In this document: positions 8,561-17,940 of the stretch, piece after piece
How positions within the stretch are numbered: position 1 is the first letter of the stretch
How the letters are laid out: every line of letters starts with the position of its first letter
DNA from: Ktedonobacteria bacterium brp13
Lineage (GTDB): Bacteria; Chloroflexota; Ktedonobacteria; Ktedonobacterales; Ktedonobacteraceae
Length of the DNA stretch: 64,000 nt
Assembly (NCBI GenBank): GCA_015099395.1
Contig: AP024096.1
Location: 5,518,001-5,582,000, forward strand
Direction of reading: 5' to 3'
The notes under the pieces: model-generated
Told to the model about the DNA's origin: nothing
The model's input: only the letters and a program-made list of their open reading frames with translations
Database searches by the model: none
Translations under genes and position numbers: made by a program

Positions 8561-9253
8561 CTAATGCAACTGTTCATCCTCATTCAGAGGAGCAGGCTCT
8601 GTAACACCGGGTAGATCGGCTAATGAGGTCAGACCAAATTGCTGAAGGAAATCGCCGGTCGTGGCGAAGAGGGCAGGACGACCTGGTGTTGCGGCACGGC
8701 CTACCTCAATGACCAATCCATGTTGAAGCAAGCTGGCCAGCGCCCGATCACTATTGACGCCGCGCACAGCCTCTATCTGTCCACGAGTTACCGGCTGCCG
8801 ATAAGCAATCACAGCCAGCGTCTCCAGAGCCGCCGCTGTAAGCTTCACGGTCATCGGCAGACCCAGCAACGCTGCTATATAGCGTGCATTCTCGGGAGCC
8901 GTCACCAGCTGCACCTGTTGTCCCAGACGTTGCAAGCGTATACCACGTGCCTGCTGTACAAGATCCTGTTCAAGGAGTTGCAGAGCAGCGGTAAGCAGCT
9001 CTTCACTCACCTCCAGCAGCTTACGTAACTCGTCACGTTCCAACGGTCGTCCCGCCACAAAGAGCAGGCTCTCAATAGCGGTCGAACAAGCGCGGGCAAG
9101 CTGAATATCCACTGGCTCAAGAACACTATCGTGCGTAGGTGCTGGCGTTTCCGCAACCTCGGTCATCTCCGGCATCTCCGGCCCCCCATCCATCCCCTTG
9201 TTATGAGCATCAGATCTATTCTGTTCCATGGCAATGAAATTATAACATGCCAT
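8561..9253 (-). CDS. scpB: Segregation and condensation protein B
   Basis: ScpB is the winged-helix kite subunit of the Smc-ScpA-ScpB condensin that compacts and segregates chromosomes. The core runs from STAIESLLFVAGRPL through KLTAAALETLAVIAYRQPVTRGQIEAVRGVN, the family signature, to VIEVGRAATPGRPALFATTGDFLQQFGL. ATG at 9253 has AGGTGA upstream; an internal ATG at 9229 lacks one. About 45 acidic or Pro-rich residues precede the domain. The usual neighbour scpA is not adjacent; nfo follows instead. A parS-like site lies 28 kb away in the same window. Confidence 0.95.
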   Translation of the reverse strand: MACYNFIAMEQNRSDAHNKGMDGGPEMPEMTEVAETPAPTHDSVLEPVDIQLARACSTAIESLLFVAGRPLERDELRKLLEVSEELLTAALQLLEQDLVQQARGIRLQRLGQQVQLVTAPENARYIAALLGLPMTVKLTAAALETLAVIAYRQPVTRGQIEAVRGVNSDRALASLLQHGLVIEVGRAATPGRPALFATTGDFLQQFGLTSLADLPGVTEPAPLNEDEQLH

Positions 9254-9338
9254 TCAATCACCTAAGCAAAGCCGCCTGGGAAGTGGCAGACATTGCTCAA
9301 GCAAGGTCACACTGCACAGTAGATAGCATAAACACAGA

Positions 9339-9375
9339 TTGAGCAGGGCAACGCATAGTGCATTACCCTGCTCAA
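9339..9375 (-). terminator. Hairpin 3' of the BACON protein gene
   Basis: TTGAGCAGGG at 9339-9348 pairs with CCCTGCTCAA at 9366-9375. It lies 12 bp past the stop codon of the minus-strand gene; the T-run is poor. Confidence 0.65.
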
Positions 9376-9387
9376 CATATATTTAAA

Positions 9388-12300
9388 TTATGGTCCCTTA
9401 TGTATAGCCGATGTATCTGTAGATGAGGAAAGTGATGGCACAGTCGCTGGTGACGCAACTGTCCTGGCAGGCGTCAGAGCAGGGGCCGTTGTCACAAGTT
9501 GCCTGGCCCCCATGGTCGTTGCAGCGGCAGCATTCGTGGAAGCAACATGTACTGTTGCGGTAACTGGTGGCACTGTCGGCGTTGCAGCGACAACGCTCGA
9601 TATAACAGGGGCCACCGGTACCGTAGGTAACGTGACTGCAGTGGTCGGTGCAGGTGTAACAGTGGGGGATGAGGTTGGTACAGGAATGCTGGTAACCTGA
9701 ATAGTCACAGGGATCGAGAGCTCGCCCCCTAACGCCTTAGTCGTTGCAGAATCCTGCGCATCGATAAGGACTACGGTAGAATAGGTGGTTCCGGCTGGAA
9801 TACCGGTCGTGTTGACTGTCAGACTAAACGACGTAGAGCTTCCACCAGGGAGGTGCGAGACAGCACCAGTGGACAGCGAGAGAAAGGCCGGCGCATCGCC
9901 ACGCAGGCGCGCGGTCCAGTCCAGGCCCCCTCCACCAACATTGCTAACGTTGACCGTCTGAGTGGAACTATCACCACTATTCAGATCGAAGGACACACCA
10001 TCGACCGGGCTGACTGAGAGGGCCGGTGGCGAGGCGATCTTAAGGTTGATGTTCACGGGCTGCTGGCTCCCCACAATAGCAATCCCGCCCTCCAGAGCAG
10101 CAATAGAGATACTTCCCTGGTACTTTGTCCCGGTAAGTTGAGCCATATTCACAGTCACAGTAAAGGTCGTGCTTGTGCCAACCTGGGTGGCCGTGATCGT
10201 AAACCAGGGGGGGCCTTGCATCAGCGCGGTCGGCACAATCGTTACAGGTCCACTATTGCAGGTGCCAACGACACCGATCGTAAAGGTCTGTTTATCGGTC
10301 ACAGCACCGGGTTGCTCATTAAACGTTAGCACACCAGTAGATGGTGCCTGCAACGTGCAGGGCGGCTGTACATTCAAGGTAACATCGATGACTTGAGGAA
10401 CGCCCAGCAGCGCATGCGTCACTGTATCGGTAGCAGTGACAGTGATCTTGCCAGAGTAGGGGGCAGCTTGTGTGAGAGCGGCGCTGACAGCATTCATAGT
10501 AAGCACAACCGGCTTAGCTGACGTCAACGTATTACTACTCAGTAGCGTGCTCAGCCAATTGCCACCAGATGTTGTACTGGCAACAGCACTCAAGCTAATA
10601 GGATGCTGACAGGTATTACTTGCGGTAACATTGACAGCCGCCGTTGCGGGTGTCGCACGACCAGCAAAGACCGGGAAGGTCTGCACGTTGGATGAAACCG
10701 CGACCGAGCAGGCAGCACTTACCTTAAAACTGACCGGCACTTTGAGCGGCCCCCCCGAGACAATGTGGCCCGCACTATCTGTCCCCACCACCGAGACCAT
10801 TCCGGTATAGGTATAGGCACCAGGCACAAACGAGGGTAGGATCGCGGCATTGACAGCCAATGGGATAGACTGACCAGGATTTAACCGACCGCTTGTGGCA
10901 TTCAAAGAGAGCCAATTACCACCACTATTCGTCTGTACACTCGCCTGCCAGGAGAGTTGGCCACGACCAGTGTTTGAGACACGCAGCAACTGTCCAGCCG
11001 GATTACCACCATTCAAAACACCCTGGAAACCCAATGCTGAAGCGCCTAACGCTAATTCAGGCGCACTCGCACTTCCCAGATTGAAATTGATCGGCACCAC
11101 CTGGGAGCCAGCATTCGATGTAAAGATCACCGAGGCCAAATGCGGACCCGCACCAAGACCAGCGGGATTGACACCTACGTTGAGAGAACCAGGCGCGGTG
11201 CCACCTGTTGCGCCCAAGGTTACCCAACTCGCAGTGCTATGCGCACTCCAATGCGCTGGACTCGTACAGCTCTGCGACGAAGTGAGTCCGACCGTCTGTA
11301 CCGCTGGCAAACCTTGCTGTTGCGTCCCGTTAAAGCTCAGCATACCGGGCGAGACCTGTACCGAGCATTGTGGCGAGATCGTGATACTGACATAGACATG
11401 TTGCGGACTGTGTAGAGCAGAACCTTCGGCGGAGAAGGTAATATCTGCACTGTAAACACCAGGAAGCAACGTAGCCGTATGTACACTGATAGCGACAGCA
11501 CTACTATGCGCAGGACTGATAGCACCAGCGTACTGGGAGAGTGTCAACCAGGCAGCTGAAGATTTTGCCTGCCAGCTCAAAGAGGCATGACCTGGATTAC
11601 TGACCGTCACAACCTGCGGATTCGGGTTATTCCCAGCATCAGTCGCGTCAAAGGCCAGTACGGCTGGTGTTAGTTGAAGAATTCCCTCATTTCCCACAAT
11701 AAGAGGCGATACATGCATAGAAATATTCAATGTGGTATTGCCGGCATCGGACGAGAAGACGACACTCGCCGTATAGTTTCCCGGCGTGAGATTATAACGG
11801 TTCACAGCGATAGTAATCTGGGCAGGTTGACCAGCACTCAAGGTACCGCTGCGTGGACTCATCATCAGCCAGGGCTGGGTCGTCGTCCCCTGCCACGCAA
11901 TCTGACCGGAACCGCTATTATCCAGAGCCACCGTCTGCATCGTATTCGTCGCCTGATCCCCGATTCCTAGATCCAGAGACGTCGTAGAGAGATAGAGATG
12001 AGCAGGACGCAAGGGTCCCATATTACCGATGATCTGGATCGGAAAAGAAGCAATCTTATGTGTACTGGCATCCTCAGCCATCACCGTATGCTCACCACCA
12101 CCCCAATCAGCACTAATCTGCACCGTATTTGCAATATTGCCCTGGTCATCCGCCAGCATCGTCACAGCATGCTTCACATTCGCGAGTTGAATATCGCCAT
12201 CGCGAAAGAAGCCAACCTGACCACCAGGCGTAAAGCCCAGACCATGTAGCGAAACCTTCATCCCTACCGGCGCAATATCAGGACTGGCGCTTAGAGAGGG

Positions 12301-12753
12301 TCCGTGCTGGATAAAGGCAGGGCCACGTCCGAAAGTAACAGCCAGCCCGAAGAGACCCGCACAGACAGCCAGCAACAGCAGGAGCAGGCTAATCCAGAAG
12401 AAGACAACTGAACGGAAAGGGCTCCCATATGGAATATTGCGCAGCACACGCAAAGACTGTGGTGGCCGTGGTGGCCGCGGTGGATGAGAAGCAGGTGGAC
12501 GACTGGGCGTCTCAACTACTTTCTGCCAGGTTGCTTGTGAGCGTGCTGTGACCCTGACTCCCTCAATTTCCTTATCTAACTCAGAGAAGTCAGCAAGGGA
12601 CGAATCATGCATCAACACCCTTGCTGATTCACGATCTGAGCGATATTGCCTGGAGTGAGAGCCAGAACGAGATAATTGCGCGCTACAAAAGTGGCAATAT
12701 GTAGAGGCTTCAGGCAACGACCTATGGCAATCTGGACAAGATATCCTGTTCAA
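9388..12753 (-). CDS. Zinc-ribbon membrane protein with many extracellular BACON/Ig-like repeats
   Basis: A 1121-residue protein. The N-terminus has a zinc ribbon CPDCHRSLP...YCHFC (about residues 6-22), followed by a Pro-rich stretch PPRPPRPPQ and one membrane anchor (about 116-138, FFWISLLLLLLAVCAGLFGL). The outside part begins with an IPT/Ig-like fold (SASPDIAPVGMKVSLHGLGF). About seven repeats of roughly 110 residues then follow, each with W(L/I/V)xLS..xGxL..G and the NPG/NTG turns of BACON domains, sugar- or surface-binding modules. The last 100 residues are Thr/Pro/Val/Ala-rich. The TTG start at 12753 has AAGGGGG upstream. Similar ribbon-anchor-BACON layouts are common in Ktedonobacteria. 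An adhesive or surface role is inferred. It is divergent from the kinase gene at 13230. Confidence 0.8.
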   Translation of the reverse strand: MNRISCPDCHRSLPEASTYCHFCSAQLSRSGSHSRQYRSDRESARVLMHDSSLADFSELDKEIEGVRVTARSQATWQKVVETPSRPPASHPPRPPRPPQSLRVLRNIPYGSPFRSVVFFWISLLLLLLAVCAGLFGLAVTFGRGPAFIQHGPSLSASPDIAPVGMKVSLHGLGFTPGGQVGFFRDGDIQLANVKHAVTMLADDQGNIANTVQISADWGGGEHTVMAEDASTHKIASFPIQIIGNMGPLRPAHLYLSTTSLDLGIGDQATNTMQTVALDNSGSGQIAWQGTTTQPWLMMSPRSGTLSAGQPAQITIAVNRYNLTPGNYTASVVFSSDAGNTTLNISMHVSPLIVGNEGILQLTPAVLAFDATDAGNNPNPQVVTVSNPGHASLSWQAKSSAAWLTLSQYAGAISPAHSSAVAISVHTATLLPGVYSADITFSAEGSALHSPQHVYVSITISPQCSVQVSPGMLSFNGTQQQGLPAVQTVGLTSSQSCTSPAHWSAHSTASWVTLGATGGTAPGSLNVGVNPAGLGAGPHLASVIFTSNAGSQVVPINFNLGSASAPELALGASALGFQGVLNGGNPAGQLLRVSNTGRGQLSWQASVQTNSGGNWLSLNATSGRLNPGQSIPLAVNAAILPSFVPGAYTYTGMVSVVGTDSAGHIVSGGPLKVPVSFKVSAACSVAVSSNVQTFPVFAGRATPATAAVNVTASNTCQHPISLSAVASTTSGGNWLSTLLSSNTLTSAKPVVLTMNAVSAALTQAAPYSGKITVTATDTVTHALLGVPQVIDVTLNVQPPCTLQAPSTGVLTFNEQPGAVTDKQTFTIGVVGTCNSGPVTIVPTALMQGPPWFTITATQVGTSTTFTVTVNMAQLTGTKYQGSISIAALEGGIAIVGSQQPVNINLKIASPPALSVSPVDGVSFDLNSGDSSTQTVNVSNVGGGGLDWTARLRGDAPAFLSLSTGAVSHLPGGSSTSFSLTVNTTGIPAGTTYSTVVLIDAQDSATTKALGGELSIPVTIQVTSIPVPTSSPTVTPAPTTAVTLPTVPVAPVISSVVAATPTVPPVTATVHVASTNAAAATTMGARQLVTTAPALTPARTVASPATVPSLSSSTDTSAIHKGP

Positions 12754-13229
12754 TGATATAGCCCCCTTACCGCGTGCGAACCGGCACAGGCTTCCCTATA
12801 TAACACAGCCTTACATACCATGAAGTGTACGAAAGAATAAGAAAGCTGTCAACTCCACTATTAGTATGCTGATCTTATCTTTATCACTATAACGCAGCAG
12901 AAGTACTAAAGTTGCGATTCATCCACCTTTAGGTTGACCATAACGGTTATTTTGAGAGTACTGCATACAGTATCATGTACAAAAATCAGTACAATGCAAC
13001 TATTGTGCTACCACTCCTGTATAGTATTGACGCTCATCTCACCTAAAATTAGTAGTCTCTTGTTAAAAAGGACATCTCACCATACAAATACGATCAATAA
13101 GGGCTACTCACTTGACTGTATTAGCGTTTTTTAATACGATGCTATTTAAACACAATCGTCAATGACGCTCACTTGCCGCAAGATGTACCGAGTGTGCATC
13201 ATTGCGAAAACGAGCCGAAGGAGATCAGT
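12754..13229. other. Divergent intergenic region
   Basis: Holds the start regions of the BACON gene and the kinase gene. Many short AT-rich promoter-like words are present but none is decisive. No RNA gene or repeat was seen. Confidence 0.5.
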
Positions 13230-15614
13230 ATGGGCGATCGCGTTGGTCAACAACTAGGGAACTATCAACTACTCCGCCTGATAGGCCAGGGCGGCTTTGC
13301 CGATGTCTACCTCGGTGAGCATGTGCATTTGCGGACCCAGGCAGCAATTAAGGTTTTACAAGTACGTCTCGTCGATACTACTATTCAGAATTTCCTCAAC
13401 GAAGCTCGCACGATTGCGCACCTGATCCATCCATATATTATTCGCGTGCTGGACTTCGGCGTGCAGGATAACGTCCCCTTTCTGGTGATGGACTACGCTC
13501 CACGGGGCACCTTTCGGCAACGTTTCTTGCAGGGCAAACCTCTACCATCAGGGCCACTTGTACCATATATGAAGCAGACAGCTGCCGCATTACAATATGG
13601 GCACGATAGGAAGCTTATCCATCGCGATGTCAAGCCAGAGAATATGCTGCTCGGACCAGGCGACCAGATCTTGTTAGCCGATTTCGGACTTGCCTTAATC
13701 GCTTATAACTCGGTCTCGCGCTCACCAACAGAGACCGCTGGTACAGCGGCCTATATGGCACCCGAACAGTTACAGGGACAACCACGTGCGGCCAGCGACC
13801 AGTACTCATTGGGCGTCATCGCCTATGAATGGCTCACAGGCGCGGTACCTTTCGAGGGTTCATTCTTTGAGATCGCCAGCCAGCAAGTCCTCCAGCCAAT
13901 TCCACGCATGCGCGACAAGAATCCTGCAATCCCGACAGATGTCGAACAGGTCATCATGAAAGCACTCGAGAAAGATCCACAGCGCCGCTTCCCCAATGCC
14001 AAAGACTTTGCCCTGGCACTTGAAGAGGCATGCTTGATCTCTCGACAATACTCCTTTGAGCAGGACCCCACAGCGTCTACCATACGTCCAATGTCTCCAG
14101 TAATGACAAAGCAGCCAGACTCCTCAGTAGATTCCCCTGTTAGAAGTGACGCTCAAGAGGCAAGTTCATCAAAAAATGCCGGAAACTCATTCCAGGATAC
14201 GACATTTCCCATACAGCAATCCAGTCCTGTCAGCCAGTCCAGGCAAGCCGCCTTCCCTGCAGCATGGTCGTCAGGATCACAATCCGCCTCGACACCACTA
14301 TTCCCATCGGGGCCGCTATCTGCACCCTTCCCAACGTTCACACCAACAACGAACGCGACACCAGATAGCACTAAAGCGGCGAACGCACAGAACTCGTTCG
14401 GTGGCATGCCACCTGTACCACCGAGCACGCCCACAGCTGCAGGTGCGCCCAATATGTCATCGTTACAGGGACTATCCCCATTATCAACGGACTCTAATAC
14501 CAATCGACCATCGTATCCCGCGGTCGGTGTGCGCACGGGTCAGGGTCCTTCACAGGTCAGACAATACTTGATGGGTGGCGTGACACCCGAGGTTGAACTG
14601 GACCCGTTGGCAGGATCTCCATTACTAAACAATATGCCTGGCATCAACACCTTTAACTCAGCTGCTACAACTACTACCACCCCTAACACCACATTCCAGC
14701 CACAGACACGTCCGGCCACGGAACCGCATGCAACAGCACCATTCACATCCCCTCCACTACGTCGAATACCCGGTACAATGAACGTTGCGGTTCTGGCTAT
14801 TATTGGCATTGTGGTCCTTATCATTGCTGGAAGTGCCATCGAGCTCTTTACCATGTCAGGCAATATGAGCAAAAAAACGGTAGCGCAGACGATCTCTACA
14901 GCCACCCCCATTAGTAAACCAACAGCACAACCGACACGACATGTTCAGGCGAAACCTATTGCGCCGCAAATTGTACAGGAAACGAATCCCTATGCCACCA
15001 CTGGTACCCTGGTACTGAACGATAGTCTGGTAAATAGCCAGGGAAACTGGCAACAGGGGACCATCAACGCCACTGGTGGTACATGTACATTAAAGCAGGG
15101 GATCGGCTACGAGTTAGACGCGCCAATTATCGATCCAGGTGCCTGTTATGGGCAACAGAGCTATACCAACTTCGCCTATGAAGTCCAGATGAAATTTACC
15201 CAGATCGGTCAACTCTACAGTGGTGGTGGCATCGTCTTCCGCGCCAATAGCAATAACAACCAGTATTACTACTTTGAGGTTTTTCAGGATGGTACATACA
15301 CCTTGCAGATCTGTAACGCAGGGGACTGCGTTACCACACTGGACGGCTACAAAGTGGGGAAGGCAGCAATAACATCCTTTGTGCCGGGTCTCAACATAAC
15401 CAATACGCTGGCCGTAGTCGCTAAAAACAATTACTTTGCACTCTTTGTCAACAAGCAACTGGTAACCGATGTGCCTGACCTGAAATCGACTTATACCAGT
15501 GGCACTATCGGCGTCATGGCAACAGGAGGCAACAACCAGGGTCTACGCACCGCCGACACAAGTACCACAACAGTGGCCATCTTCACCGATGCAAAAGTAT
15601 GGGTCTTGAAATAG
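13230..15614 (+). CDS. Membrane Ser/Thr protein kinase with extracellular lectin-like (LamG/DUF1080-type) sensor
   Basis: A PknB-type receptor kinase of 794 residues. The kinase domain covers about residues 12-275: glycine loop GQGGFADVYLG, VAIKVL-type Lys (AAIKVLQ), HRDVKPENM catalytic loop, DFGLAL and APEQ. A Ser/Thr/Pro-rich linker of about 230 residues follows, then one transmembrane helix (about 517-540, VAVLAIIGIVVLIIAGSAIEL) and an extracytoplasmic beta-sandwich (about 590-794) resembling LamG/3-keto-disaccharide-hydrolase folds (YSGGGIVFRANSNNNQYYYFEV). I start at ATG 13230, which has AAGGAG 7 nt upstream; an in-frame start 57 bp earlier has no ribosome site. The sensor probably binds a glycan or envelope component; the ligand is unknown. 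Confidence 0.88.
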   Translation: MGDRVGQQLGNYQLLRLIGQGGFADVYLGEHVHLRTQAAIKVLQVRLVDTTIQNFLNEARTIAHLIHPYIIRVLDFGVQDNVPFLVMDYAPRGTFRQRFLQGKPLPSGPLVPYMKQTAAALQYGHDRKLIHRDVKPENMLLGPGDQILLADFGLALIAYNSVSRSPTETAGTAAYMAPEQLQGQPRAASDQYSLGVIAYEWLTGAVPFEGSFFEIASQQVLQPIPRMRDKNPAIPTDVEQVIMKALEKDPQRRFPNAKDFALALEEACLISRQYSFEQDPTASTIRPMSPVMTKQPDSSVDSPVRSDAQEASSSKNAGNSFQDTTFPIQQSSPVSQSRQAAFPAAWSSGSQSASTPLFPSGPLSAPFPTFTPTTNATPDSTKAANAQNSFGGMPPVPPSTPTAAGAPNMSSLQGLSPLSTDSNTNRPSYPAVGVRTGQGPSQVRQYLMGGVTPEVELDPLAGSPLLNNMPGINTFNSAATTTTTPNTTFQPQTRPATEPHATAPFTSPPLRRIPGTMNVAVLAIIGIVVLIIAGSAIELFTMSGNMSKKTVAQTISTATPISKPTAQPTRHVQAKPIAPQIVQETNPYATTGTLVLNDSLVNSQGNWQQGTINATGGTCTLKQGIGYELDAPIIDPGACYGQQSYTNFAYEVQMKFTQIGQLYSGGGIVFRANSNNNQYYYFEVFQDGTYTLQICNAGDCVTTLDGYKVGKAAITSFVPGLNITNTLAVVAKNNYFALFVNKQLVTDVPDLKSTYTSGTIGVMATGGNNQGLRTADTSTTTVAIFTDAKVWVLK

Positions 15615-15636
15615 CACATAAGAACAGATGGAGAAC

Positions 15637-15678
15637 AGAGAGGGCAGGTATAAGCAATAAAACATACCTGCCCTCTCT
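15637..15678. terminator. Bidirectional terminator between convergent genes
   Basis: A perfect 15-bp inverted repeat, AGAGAGGGCAGGTAT and its complement, lies between the kinase stop and the stop of the hydrolase. Confidence 0.85.
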
Positions 15679-15683
15679 TGCCG

Positions 15684-16322
15684 TTATAGCGAGTGCTTCT
15701 GCAACCAGAGCCTACCCTCACGGATATCTTCATGGCTGAGTGCATGGCCCCCGTTCTGCCAGTTCAATGTAACCTGAGCCCCTGCCTGCTGCAAAATCTG
15801 CTCCAGTTGCGTAGGTGACGCCGACGGTACGATAGGATCATTGCGCCCGGAACTAATAAAGATCGCCTTCTCCGAGAGGTCCGGTGCTTGCTCAGGCACA
15901 AATGGAACCATTGGGCGTAAAAGCAGAGCACCTTTTAGTATCTCAGGCCGCAGCAAGAACATGCTAGCCGCGATATTCGCGCCATTGGAATAGCCAACGG
16001 CCACCACTCGCGTAGGATCGAAGTGATACTCTTCGCTAGCGGCACGTACGAAACCAGCCAGCTCATGCGTACGATAGCGTAGATCCTCTACATCAAAGAC
16101 CCCCTCAGCCAGACGACGGAAGAAGCGCGACTCAACTCCATGCTCCAACACGCGTCCGCGTGGACTCAATAGTGCCGCACCAGGCATAAGCATGGGACCC
16201 ACACTCAGCAGATCGGTCTCAGAGCCACCCGTCCCATGCAACAGCAGGAGGGTTGGAGCCTGAGCATCTTGCGCAGGAACAAAACGATGCACAAAGGCCG
16301 TTAATGGCGTTGTATTCTCCAT
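15684..16322 (-). CDS. Alpha/beta hydrolase, MhqD/phospholipase-carboxylesterase type
   Basis: A 212-residue serine hydrolase. It has the oxyanion-hole motif LLHGTGGSETDLL, the nucleophile elbow GYSNGAN (Ser about residue 108), the acid region SSGRNDPIVP and the catalytic His in GGHALSHED. This is the compact YpfH/MhqD carboxylesterase group. It lies 100 bp downstream of a ring-cleaving dioxygenase homologue, the same pairing as Bacillus mhqO/mhqD, which deals with quinones and catechols. A substrate role in aromatic detoxification is inferred from this neighbour. No strong ribosome site precedes the ATG. Confidence 0.85.
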   Translation of the reverse strand: MENTTPLTAFVHRFVPAQDAQAPTLLLLHGTGGSETDLLSVGPMLMPGAALLSPRGRVLEHGVESRFFRRLAEGVFDVEDLRYRTHELAGFVRAASEEYHFDPTRVVAVGYSNGANIAASMFLLRPEILKGALLLRPMVPFVPEQAPDLSEKAIFISSGRNDPIVPSASPTQLEQILQQAGAQVTLNWQNGGHALSHEDIREGRLWLQKHSL

Positions 16323-16422
16323 ATTTTATTTTTACTCTCAATATATTTGTCTATTTAAATGACTACTCTTCTCTATTGATGGTAGCATATAAACCCCGGG
16401 TAACGAAAGTAAACCCTTCAGT

Positions 16423-17394
16423 TTATCCTCTACCAGGCTCGAAGGCTGGAATTTCAACTGGCGGCAATTGGCGCTCAATCTCTGCATACTGCTCTTCATA
16501 CCAGGCGGGTAACTTCAGGTGTACGCCCAGTTCTGTGGGATCTTCGTCGATGGCGAAACCTGGCTCATCAGTAGCGATCTCAAAGAGGACACTACCGGGT
16601 TCTTTGAAGTAGATTGAGCGGAAGTAGTTGCGGTCTAACACTGCTGTGGGACGCAGACCGGTAGCAGCGATACGTTCACGCCAGGTTATCTGCTCGTCGA
16701 AGGTCGCTGTTCGCCATGCGACATGGTGGACCGAGCCAAGTCCTTGTATATTGCGCGGCACTGGTGTCGCTGTCAGCAACAGTACGTCGACCAGGGTAGC
16801 CGCACCGGTACCATCACCTGCAGCATAGCGAGCACGCTGCCCGTTACGATTGAGCGATTGCAGACCCAGCACCTGGGTCAGGACGGCCCCCGTCAATTCA
16901 GGACTCGCGACCGCTAGCGTGACGCTATGGAAACCACGCAACGCGAACTCGGTAGGGATCGGTCCCAGCGTCCAGGGCGCGCTAGAAGAGGCGACCGGAT
17001 GAGTGACCAACTCTAGTGGCAGGCCGTTGGGATCGCTAAAACGCAACACCTGCTCATCAAAACGTGTCAGCGGACCCTCGACACTGATACCCCTCTGGGA
17101 GAGGCGCTCCTGCCAGTAAGCGAGTGCAGTCGGCGGAATCGAGAATGCTAGAGCGGCAACCTCACCAGTGCCATGTTGCCCGACAGGCAGATTAGGCCAG
17201 GCAAAGAAGGTCAGGATCGTCCCTGGTCGCCCCAGATCATCGCCATAATAGAAATGATAGGTATCGGGCGCATCAAAATTCACCGTCTTCTTTACAAAGC
17301 GCAGTCCAAGCACACCAACATAAAAATCGAGATTGCCTTGTGGATCACCAGTAATCGCCGTAACATGATGAATACCTGCTATACTCTTCTCCAT
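16423..17394 (-). CDS. mhqO: Ring-cleaving dioxygenase, MhqO-like (VOC superfamily)
   Basis: A two-module vicinal-oxygen-chelate protein of 323 residues. Module 1 begins GIHHVTAITGDPQGNLDFYVGVLGLRFVKKTVNFD; module 2 begins GFHSVTLAVASPE and continues GLGSVHHVAWRT and RNYFRSIYFKEPGSVLFEIATDEPGF. The His of HHVT, the His of VHHVAW and the Glu of LFEIAT are the expected metal ligands. MhqO homologues are linked to hydroquinone and catechol resistance. ATG at 17394 is preceded by GGAGGAAATGAGGAAAG. It is the first gene of a likely two-gene operon with the hydrolase. A MarR-type regulator such as MhqR is not adjacent. Confidence 0.88.
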   Translation of the reverse strand: MEKSIAGIHHVTAITGDPQGNLDFYVGVLGLRFVKKTVNFDAPDTYHFYYGDDLGRPGTILTFFAWPNLPVGQHGTGEVAALAFSIPPTALAYWQERLSQRGISVEGPLTRFDEQVLRFSDPNGLPLELVTHPVASSSAPWTLGPIPTEFALRGFHSVTLAVASPELTGAVLTQVLGLQSLNRNGQRARYAAGDGTGAATLVDVLLLTATPVPRNIQGLGSVHHVAWRTATFDEQITWRERIAATGLRPTAVLDRNYFRSIYFKEPGSVLFEIATDEPGFAIDEDPTELGVHLKLPAWYEEQYAEIERQLPPVEIPAFEPGRG

Positions 17395-17940
17395 CTTTCC
17401 TCATTTCCTCCCAGGAGTAGCCAGTCCTCCTTGAATGCCATCATTGACGAGAATCGCCAGTGATCGACTCGCTACAGAACTACCATGAAATAAAAACTTG
17501 TATTTTGTTAGCAACAAACATTATCACACACCTGCGCTATCGTCTAGATGAACAGAGACACGCATGAGTAGATAGATTCTGTCCACACGTACAAAAACGC
17601 TACATCCCTACACAGGATACAGGTAATACGCAAAGATATCACTGAAGAGCATGAGTGTCGCTAAAAGACTTTCCACCTACCAGTATCGCACATATTTTAT
17701 TTCACGTAGCATTTTATTCTGAAACCTGGCACAGGCAAACTCAACTGTGCTATGTAATCCTATACATAAATAAGCAATTTTTTATTATCAAAAATAATAA
17801 TACAACTATCATTTCTTAGGTTTCCCAAATTATGTTTATAAATAAGAAGTATGCTAATACACGATAAATATTGACTTGCACATGCCTTTTCTATACAATG
17901 TCTCTGGCCCAGGTTCATATCCGGAAGGAATAATGTTACG
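17395..17940. other. Divergent intergenic region, AT-rich
   Basis: About 550 bp upstream of both mhqO and the beta-propeller gene. No ORF of quality, RNA gene or clear repeat was recognised. Promoters are expected here but I cannot place them. Confidence 0.5.
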